The translations under genes and the position numbers were made by a program. The notes under the pieces were generated by a model. It searched no databases and was not told where the DNA came from. It was given only the letters and a program-made list of their open reading frames with translations. From Argyresthia goedartella (Eukaryota > Arthropoda > Insecta > Lepidoptera > Argyresthiidae), in contig OX463812.1 of assembly GCA_949825045.1 (NCBI GenBank), positions 5,564,661 through 5,628,660 on the forward strand: a stretch of DNA of 64,000 nucleotides, written 5' to 3'. Positions within the stretch are counted from its first letter, which is position 1. The number at the start of each line of letters is the position of its first letter. Below are positions 63,181 to 64,000 of this stretch, in pieces.

Positions 63181-64000
63181 CGTCATTTAACTAATCTTGA
63201 ACATTGTAATATCTATTTTTCGACAAAGTCGCTACATAAAATGCTTTTTAAATTGCTCAAATGACAATTTCAAAATCTCTGGAGGTATCTTATTGCAGTA
63301 GAGACTGCATTGACCCTTGAAAAAAATACTAACCTGTCTAAACCAGGGCGCACATAGTATGTGATTATTTCTTAGGTTAACAACATAGTTAAAAATAATA
63401 GTTTGGAAAATGTTGTAAGTTTCTTGCGTACATACATTATATTTTCAAAAATAAAATAACTAGCTACAGTTAGTATGTCAATTTATTTTAAAAGCTCTTT
63501 TAAGGAGTCTGTTCGTTTTAAATAATAAATTGCTCTAATAGCTCTTTTCTGTAAAATAAATATAGTTTGAATATCCGCTGCTTTCCCCCACAACAAGATA
63601 CCATAGGACATGACACTATGAAAGTAATTAAAAAATACTAGCCTAGATGTAGCTACATCTGTGTTTGGTCTGATGTTCCTAACAGCGTAAGCCGCAGAAC
63701 TTAATTTACCAGCAAATTTATCTATGTGGAGCCCCCACTGCAATTTGCTATCAATGATTATTCAAAGAAACCTCGTGTCATTTACTAATTCTAACGTGCT
63801 GATGTCAAACACTAAACAAGTCCCAACTTGCCTAACATTTCGAAGTGAGAATTTGATATACTTGATAGAATTTGATATATCAAACATCGATGACTGTCTT
63901 CTACTCCAAAGTGATATAAATAGTATGTTAAGTTATTGTACAGAAAACAATCTGTTCCTGAATCCTAAAAAATGTTACACTATATCTTTTACTAGGAAAC
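63130..64000. mobile_element. LINE copy with inverted 5' part, runs off the window
   Basis: 63858-63190 (minus strand) is the RT C-terminal half: VFDISTLELVNDTRFL, a stop, IIIDSKLQWGLHIDKFAGKL, SYGILLWGKAADIQTIF. The tail matches 11.3-11.5 kb. From 63871 the plus strand instead reads FDISNIDDCLLLQSDINSML then NNLFLNPKKCYTISFTRK, which is the part of the same RT that should lie just upstream. The two parts are head to head, with a 13-base direct repeat at the join. Confidence 0.8.

Overview
The window looks like a piece of insect nuclear DNA, most likely from a moth or butterfly: AT-rich, with short exons in very long introns, and filled with BEL/Pao, Ty3/gypsy, several non-LTR (LINE) families, piggyBac, P-like, Tc1/mariner-related and MITE elements, many inserted inside one another. 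The lepidopteran call is an inference from this mix and from repeat styles, not from a diagnostic gene.

The only host gene I can support lies on the minus strand. At least twelve short exons (62.4, 61.8, 61.4, 60.9, 60.5, 53.8, 53.4, 29.7, 29.3, 28.8, 28.2 and 27.8 kb) have splice sites, and their reading frames join phase by phase. They encode a protein with repeated beta-sandwich, ASH/Hydin-like segments. Two introns (about 6.6 kb and 23.5 kb) hold most of the transposons in the right half of the window.

Left part (0-12 kb): a palindromic MITE; a complete DD82E Tc1/mariner-related transposon (977-3218) with TA target duplication; two different P-like elements (4306-5316 and 6279-8369), each with THAP-domain exons, inverted ends starting CA and a perfect 8-bp target duplication; tandem repeats; and the 3' end of a LINE.

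Middle left (12-27.6 kb): a short-LTR retrotransposon (12071-15315, 4-bp target duplication) whose interior carries a broken LINE; then a long minus-strand LINE (about 15.3-24.5 kb) split by a BEL/Pao element (18397-24174, 187-bp LTRs, GAAGG target duplication); a LINE ORF1; and a fold-back repeat with 300-bp arms.

Middle right (30-48.6 kb): a decayed piggyBac relative split by a 5'-truncated LINE with an open reverse transcriptase; a 73-bp minisatellite; an RTE-like fragment; and a decayed gypsy element (38828-48642), itself interrupted by a LINE and by an unrecognised long-inverted-repeat element carrying a small cysteine-rich two-exon gene.

Right part (48.6-64 kb): LINE fragments, a jockey-type LINE, two MITEs of one family, a young-looking gag-only LTR element with 1246-bp LTRs, a tRNA-like sequence, and a LINE copy with an inverted 5' part at the window end. 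Near-perfect hairpins with short loops recur through the window; one can be shown to be a templated inverted duplication that broke a THAP exon.
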